From assembly GCF_011045835.1 (NCBI RefSeq), contig NZ_CP047349.1:3658001-3722000 (forward strand): 64,000 bases of DNA, given 5' to 3'. The notes beneath the pieces were generated by a model, which saw only the letters and a program-made list of their open reading frames with translations, made no database searches and was not told where the DNA came from. The translations under genes and the position numbers were made by a program. Of this stretch, positions 59,659-64,000 are shown piece by piece; the first letter of the stretch is position 1, and each line of letters starts with the position of its first letter. The stretch comes from Proteus terrae subsp. cibarius. Lineage in GTDB: Bacteria; Pseudomonadota; Gammaproteobacteria; Enterobacterales; Enterobacteriaceae.

Positions 59659-61986
59659 ATGACTCCTCTCACTATAGGCCTTATCGGCAATCCCAATGCC
59701 GGTAAAACAACACTCTTTAATCAGTTAACAGGCTCTCGTCAGCGTGTGGGTAACTGGGCAGGTGTAACGGTCGAACGCAAAGTTGGTCGTTTCACTACTG
59801 CAAATCATAAAATTGAGCTCGTCGATTTACCCGGGACTTACTCTTTAACGACAATTTCAGAACAGACATCTCTTGATGAGCAAATTGCCTGCCATTTCAT
59901 TTTAAGTAATGAAGCAGACATGCTGATTAATGTGGTTGATGCATCAAATCTTGAGCGTAACCTCTATTTGACATTGCAACTGCTTGAGCTTGGCATTCCA
60001 TGTATTGTGGCATTAAACATGCTCGATATTGCAGAACACCAAGATATGCAAATTGATATCAACGCACTTTCAGAGCAACTGGGTTGCCCTGTTATTCCGA
60101 TGATTTCAACCAAAGCATCTGGTATTGATAAACTCAAAGAAGCCATTGATACCTTCCCTGCTGAAAAGAAAAAACCACAAGAATTACTGACTTCTTATCC
60201 ACTATGGTTATTAAATGAAGTCGAGACACTTGCTGAAAAAATTAATCATGATGAGTTTAATTTACAGCAACGTCGTTGGATGGCATTACAGTGTTTAGAA
60301 GGGGATATCTATACCCATCAACGCGCTCAAATCACCAGTGAAGATATCAAAGCCATTCGTCAACGAATTCAAGATGAACATAATAATGAACCAGAATTAG
60401 TCATTGCTGATGCCCGTTATCAAAATATTGAGCGCATCTGTCATGCCGTGATTAATATGGAGTCCATTAAGCCCAATATCCTGACACAAAATATCGATAA
60501 AGTGATATTAAACCGTTGGTTAGGCGTGCCTATCTTCCTATTTGTCATGTATTTAATGTTCGTACTCGCAATTAATATCGGTGGTGCATTACAACCTGCT
60601 TTTGAAGGTGGCTCTGAAGCTATCTTTATTCATGGTATTCAATGGATTGGTGCAACTTTTAACTTCCCTGAATGGCTGACAATTTTCCTTGCTCAAGGTG
60701 TCGGTGGTGGTATCAATACGGTTCTTCCATTAGTGCCACAAATCGGGATGATGTATCTCTTTTTATCTATCCTTGAAGACTCGGGTTATATGGCTCGCGC
60801 TGCGTTTGTTATGGATAGATTGATGCAGGCTCTGGGGTTACCGGGTAAATCATTCGTACCACTGATTGTCGGTTTTGGTTGTAACGTACCTTCTATTATG
60901 GGTGCGCGTACTCTTGATGCACCAAGAGAACGATTAATCACGGTATTAATGGCACCGTTTATGTCTTGTGGTGCTCGTTTAGCTATCTTTGCGGTATTTG
61001 CGGCAGCTTTCTTTGGTAAAAATGGTGCGAGTATTGTTTTCTCACTTTATCTTCTCGGTATTGTGGTTGCTATCCTCACAGGCTTACTACTAAAACACAC
61101 CATTATGCGCGGTGAAGCGTCACCTTTCGTGATGGAACTGCCTGTTTATCACGTTCCTCACCTAAAAACGTTACTCATGCAAACATGGCAACGTCTAAAA
61201 GGTTTCGTTGTACGTGCAGGTAAAGTCATCATTATTGCGAGTATGTTTATTGGTGCGCTAAATAGCTTTACCTTCTCTGGTAAACCAGCGGATAACATCA
61301 ATGATTCTGCATTAGCGTCTGTCAGTAAAGTGATCACACCATTACTGCAACCTATTGGTGTTCACAATGATAACTGGCAAGCAACGGTTGGTTTAGTTAC
61401 TGGGGCGATGGCAAAAGAAGTGGTTGTGGGAACATTAAATACCCTCTATACCGCAGAAAGCATTGTTAATGAGCCATTTGACCCTGAAGAATTCGACCTA
61501 TGGGGAGAAATTGGTGATGCCTTTGGTGAAACATGGGATAGCTTAAAAGAGACCTTCACTTTAGCTGCACTTTCTAACCCAATTGAAGCTAGTAAAGGTG
61601 ATGGTGAAATGGATACTGGCACAATGGGAACCATGGGTGCTAAATTTGGCTCAGGCATTGCTGCTTATAGCTACTTAATCTTTGTTTTACTGTATGTACC
61701 TTGTGTTTCAGTAATGGGTGCTATTGCTCGTGAAACCAGTCGTGGCTGGATGACCTTCTCTATTCTTTGGGGATTAAATATTGCTTACTCACTGGCTGCG
61801 CTGTTCTATCAAGTCGCAACCTTTAGCGAGCATCCACAAAGCAGTACAATCACCATTGCTGCGGTTGTGATATTTAACTTAATTCTATTTATCTTGTTGC
61901 GTAATGCTCGTAATCGTCTAACAATTAACTTAAGCAATAAGCCATCATTGGCTAAACAATGTTGTTCAAAAGGTAGCTGTCACTAA
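59659..61986 (+). CDS. feoB: Ferrous iron transporter FeoB
   Basis: 775 residues (E. coli 773). The N-terminal G domain has G1 GNPNAGKTT (about residues 10-18), G2 around NWAGVTVERK, G3 DLPGTYSL and G4 ALNMLD, followed by a helical GDI domain. The membrane part (about 280-740) has two gate repeats with the conserved Cys in GFGCNVPSIMGARTL and the segment APFMSCGARLAIFAVFAAAFF. The C-terminus ends with clustered Cys (KQCCSKGSCH), a Cys-rich tail common in enteric FeoB. Main anaerobic Fe(II) importer. Confidence 0.98.
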   Translation: MTPLTIGLIGNPNAGKTTLFNQLTGSRQRVGNWAGVTVERKVGRFTTANHKIELVDLPGTYSLTTISEQTSLDEQIACHFILSNEADMLINVVDASNLERNLYLTLQLLELGIPCIVALNMLDIAEHQDMQIDINALSEQLGCPVIPMISTKASGIDKLKEAIDTFPAEKKKPQELLTSYPLWLLNEVETLAEKINHDEFNLQQRRWMALQCLEGDIYTHQRAQITSEDIKAIRQRIQDEHNNEPELVIADARYQNIERICHAVINMESIKPNILTQNIDKVILNRWLGVPIFLFVMYLMFVLAINIGGALQPAFEGGSEAIFIHGIQWIGATFNFPEWLTIFLAQGVGGGINTVLPLVPQIGMMYLFLSILEDSGYMARAAFVMDRLMQALGLPGKSFVPLIVGFGCNVPSIMGARTLDAPRERLITVLMAPFMSCGARLAIFAVFAAAFFGKNGASIVFSLYLLGIVVAILTGLLLKHTIMRGEASPFVMELPVYHVPHLKTLLMQTWQRLKGFVVRAGKVIIIASMFIGALNSFTFSGKPADNINDSALASVSKVITPLLQPIGVHNDNWQATVGLVTGAMAKEVVVGTLNTLYTAESIVNEPFDPEEFDLWGEIGDAFGETWDSLKETFTLAALSNPIEASKGDGEMDTGTMGTMGAKFGSGIAAYSYLIFVLLYVPCVSVMGAIARETSRGWMTFSILWGLNIAYSLAALFYQVATFSEHPQSSTITIAAVVIFNLILFILLRNARNRLTINLSNKPSLAKQCCSKGSCH

Positions 61987-62005
61987 GTGACAAAGGAAAA
62001 GTAAG

Positions 62006-62236
62006 ATGGCCAGTTTGATAGAAGTACGTGATTGTATCGCCCTTAATGGTCGAGCCGATGCCCGTCTTATCAGCCATCAACTCAATATGCCTGAACCGTT
62101 GGTGCAAGCAATGTTAGAGCGGCTCACATTAATGGGTAAGCTTCAAGAAGTCGATGTCGAGGATTGTCTTACGGGTAGCTGTAAAAGTTGCCCAGAAGCC
62201 ACCGCCTGCCAGACAAAGCTTTATCAAATAACCTAA
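62006..62236 (+). CDS. feoC: Feo regulator FeoC
   Basis: 76 residues, winged-helix start (MASLIEVRDCIALNGRADARLISHQLNMPEPLVQAMLERLTLMGKLQEVDVEDC) and four cysteines Cys54, Cys59, Cys62 and Cys68 (DCLTGSCKSCPEATAC), the iron-sulfur-type motif of enteric FeoC. It protects FeoB from proteolysis or senses redox or iron. 19 bp after feoB. Confidence 0.95.
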   Translation: MASLIEVRDCIALNGRADARLISHQLNMPEPLVQAMLERLTLMGKLQEVDVEDCLTGSCKSCPEATACQTKLYQIT

Positions 62237-62258
62237 CAAATTGATAAATACCATCATG

Positions 62259-62290
62259 AAAATCCCTTACTTTGTGTAGGGGATTTTTTT
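62259..62290 (+). terminator. feoABC terminator
   Basis: AAAATCCCTTAC (62259-62270) pairs with GTAGGGGATTTT (62276-62287, one G-T pair) and continues into a T run. Confidence 0.92.
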
Positions 62291-62421
62291 ATCTAATGCA
62301 CAAGGTGAATCATTTTCATCTTCCTATTTAATGATTTACTTTCCTAACTATCACGGCATAATCCATTAACTATAGACGTAAAGACGTCTATTTAATTTCA
62401 CTTTATAAGAATATAAAAATT

Positions 62422-62880
62422 ATGCCAATAACTGAATTTTCATCAACGATCACCACAGGCGAGCAAGGCAGATTACAAATGCAATGCGCGTCGCGCCAAT
62501 TTCAATTTTTACTTGATGAACCTGTATCACTGGGAGGTAAAGACAGTGCAATGAACCCTGTGGAAGCACTATTAGGTACACTAGGTGCTTGTAAAGGTAT
62601 CGTGGCAAAAAGCTTTGCACGTATGCACCAAATTAATCTTAAAAATATTCGCATTGAAGTCAGAGGCGAATTAGATACCGATGGTTTTACCGGAAAAAAT
62701 AAAGAAGCCAAAATTGGTTTTAGCAAAATTACGACCGAGTTCTTTATTGAAGCAGATAATAGTGAGGAAGAGATCGCTGCATTTATCGCTTTTATTGAAC
62801 GCACTTGCCCTGTTGCAGACACAATAAAAAATGCACCGATCCTAGAAACGTCATTTCATCTCGAAAACGTAATCGCATAA
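62422..62880 (+). CDS. OsmC-family protein, copy 1
   Basis: 152 residues, OsmC/Ohr-type peroxidase-like fold. The two family cysteines are present: Cys57 in LGTLGACKGIVAKSFA and Cys129 in IERTCPVADTIKNA. MQCASRQFQFLLDEP near the start and NIRIEVRGELDTDGF are shared with its neighbour. Such proteins reduce organic hydroperoxides, but many subfamily members lack a proven substrate. In E. coli yhgA occupies this interval between feoC and bioH. Likely separately transcribed. Confidence 0.9.
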   Translation: MPITEFSSTITTGEQGRLQMQCASRQFQFLLDEPVSLGGKDSAMNPVEALLGTLGACKGIVAKSFARMHQINLKNIRIEVRGELDTDGFTGKNKEAKIGFSKITTEFFIEADNSEEEIAAFIAFIERTCPVADTIKNAPILETSFHLENVIA

Positions 62881-62886
62881 TCATGT

Positions 62887-62919
62887 CGTCATTGCTGCCC
62901 TTAATAAAAGGGCGGCATT
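62887..62919 (+). terminator. Terminator after OsmC copy 1
   Basis: TGCTGCCCTT and AAAGGGCGGCA pair around AATA (one G-T pair), just after the stop. It has no long T run, so its strength is uncertain. Confidence 0.6.
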
Positions 62920-63070
62920 GTTACAGCTGACATAAAATAAGAATTAACTTTATCGAAAAATGTGCTCTAAACTCGCTATTTTTAGGCTATAACCTACGCT
63001 TAATTGGCATGATAAGTAATATCACTTATTGGATGATAAAAATAACATTCCCTTTTTAAAGGATAATATT

Positions 63071-63517
63071 ATGCCAATTATTGAGTTTTCATCTGTTATC
63101 ACTAATGACGCATCTTCTCCCTTACAAATGCAATGTGCTTCACGACAATTTACGTTAATTATTGATGAGCCTGTTGCTTATGGGGGGGAAGACAGTGGTG
63201 TTAATCCAATTGAAGCGTTACTCGCCTCAATTGGCGCCTGTAAAGGAATTGTTGCTAAGAGTTTTGCACGGCTTCACCGTATTAACCTTAAAAATATCCG
63301 TATTGAGATGAAAGGTGAGATCGATCCTGATGGATATATGGGAAAGAATAAGCGTGTAAAAATCGGTTTAAGTCGTATTTCAACACATTATTTTATTCAA
63401 GCTGATAATACAAAAGAGGAAATACAGACATTTATTAATTTTATTGAACACACTTGTCCACTTTCAGATACCATCAAAAATGCCCCTATCTTTCATACTT
63501 TTGTTGAAATTGAATAA
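63071..63517 (+). CDS. OsmC-family protein, copy 2
   Basis: 148 residues from the ATG at 63071, with AAAGGA 8 nt upstream; the upstream in-frame ATG at 63029 lies in leader. It aligns with copy 1 from MPI.EFSS.IT onward without gaps. Cys57 (IGACKGIVAKSFARLHRINLKNIRIE) and Cys129 (EHTCPLSDTIKNAPI) fall at the same numbers. It is a tandem duplicate that has diverged by many conservative changes, so both copies are probably functional. Confidence 0.9.
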   Translation: MPIIEFSSVITNDASSPLQMQCASRQFTLIIDEPVAYGGEDSGVNPIEALLASIGACKGIVAKSFARLHRINLKNIRIEMKGEIDPDGYMGKNKRVKIGLSRISTHYFIQADNTKEEIQTFINFIEHTCPLSDTIKNAPIFHTFVEIE

Positions 63518-63536
63518 ATAATATCTGCATAAAGAA

Positions 63537-63568
63537 ATCTGCCCTTAATTTAAATAAAGGCAGATCTT
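63537..63568. terminator. Bidirectional terminator, OsmC copy 2 / bioH
   Basis: ATCTGCC (63537-63543) pairs with GGCAGAT (63559-63565), extended by inner TT/AA, with T-rich and A-rich flanks between convergent genes. Confidence 0.8.
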
Positions 63569-63576
63569 TAAGATAA

Positions 63577-64000
63577 TCACGAACGAATATTACAAGCCTC
63601 AATTAGCGCTTGAGTAAATTCATCTGGATGTGAAATAAAAGGCGCATGAGCCGCATTACGGAAAATAACAGAAGGTGAATGTGGATAAATAGCATCTAAT
63701 AACCCAGCCACTTTCCGAGGAACTAAACCATCTAAATAGCCGTAAAAACGAATAAAAGGGCAATTCAACGTTTTTAACTCTTCTCGTAAATCCTCAGTAC
63801 GCAAAATTTCTAGTCCACCATTAAGTACTTCGACAGAAGGCAGTGGCTGCTCTAATACTACTGACTTTAATGCCTTCATATCTTCACGCGCACTTTGCGT
63901 ACCCAATGTTTGTAGTGCTAAAAAACGTTCAACTGTACGATGAAAATTCTCGTTTAACTGCTGCTCAAACCCTTTTAACACTTCAGGTTTGATACCCGGC
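63577..64000 (-). CDS. bioH: Pimeloyl-ACP methyl ester esterase BioH (3' part only)
   Basis: Alpha/beta hydrolase cleaving pimeloyl-ACP methyl ester in biotin synthesis. Only the C-terminal ~141 codons are in the window; the frame stays open to the edge, reading [15 protein letters not shown] just before the GTG at 63981. [30 protein letters not shown], the catalytic Asp in [10 protein letters not shown] and catalytic His in AHAPFISHP match E. coli BioH. The nucleophile Ser lies outside the window. Confidence 0.95.
   Translation of the reverse strand, partial: PGIKPEVLKGFEQQLNENFHRTVERFLALQTLGTQSAREDMKALKSVVLEQPLPSVEVLNGGLEILRTEDLREELKTLNCPFIRFYGYLDGLVPRKVAGLLDAIYPHSPSVIFRNAAHAPFISHPDEFTQALIEACNIRS

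Overview
The window is chromosomal DNA from an enteric gammaproteobacterium. It is AT-rich, and its proteins match Escherichia coli K-12 proteins closely along nearly their whole length. The low GC, the gene order and the small family-specific genes point to the Morganellaceae, most likely Proteus (P. mirabilis or a close relative). This is inferred from remembered protein sequences and gene order, not from a database search. No prophage, insertion sequence, CRISPR array or rRNA operon was seen. Most of the window is core genome, with small accessory insertions.

Layout. (1) 1-6.9 kb: the 5' part of dppA (cut by the window start), a tRNA-Pro(UGG) with its own promoter and terminator, a small secreted DUF5339-like protein, lipoprotein yidQ, transporter yidE, aminotransferase avtA and DNA glycosylase tag. 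(2) 7-13.5 kb: glyQS, a HigBA-like toxin-antitoxin pair enclosed by two copies of the glyS terminator, an unknown small gene, yidR and yicG. (3) 13.7-25 kb: the gmk-rpoZ-spoT-trmH-recG operon, gltS, xanP with a PurR box, yicH and an orphan antitoxin-like gene. (4) 25-36.3 kb: rluF, fabY/yiiD, dtd, yihX, typA, then glnA-glnL-glnG with a complete NtrC/sigma-54 control region, and hemN. (5) 37-39 kb: an operon of three outer-membrane-type lipoproteins (CsgG-like, DUF4810, DUF799) of unknown role. (6) 39.3-49.3 kb: tex, greB, ompR-envZ and the Pho-box-controlled pstSCAB-phoU operon. (7) 49.4-57.3 kb: an amino-acid ABC transporter set with no ATPase gene, yefM-yoeB, adeP with a PurR box, ydhR, an acetyltransferase next to a GT39-type membrane glycosyltransferase, and yihI. 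(8) 57.5-64 kb: a DUF4026/DUF2314 protein, feoABC with FNR and Fur sites, two tandem OsmC-like genes, and the 3' part of bioH (cut by the window end).

How the genes work together. Several nutrient-control circuits can be read directly: nitrogen (NtrB/NtrC acting on two upstream sites and a sigma-54 promoter at glnA, plus a third site at glnL), phosphate (two Pho boxes before pstS), purine salvage (PurR boxes before xanP and adeP), anaerobic ferrous iron uptake (FNR and Fur sites before feoA) and the stringent response (spoT in its operon). The least explained items are the three-lipoprotein operon, the duplicated terminator around the toxin-antitoxin pair, the transporter without an ATPase, the OsmC pair and the unknown gene at 10991-11311.
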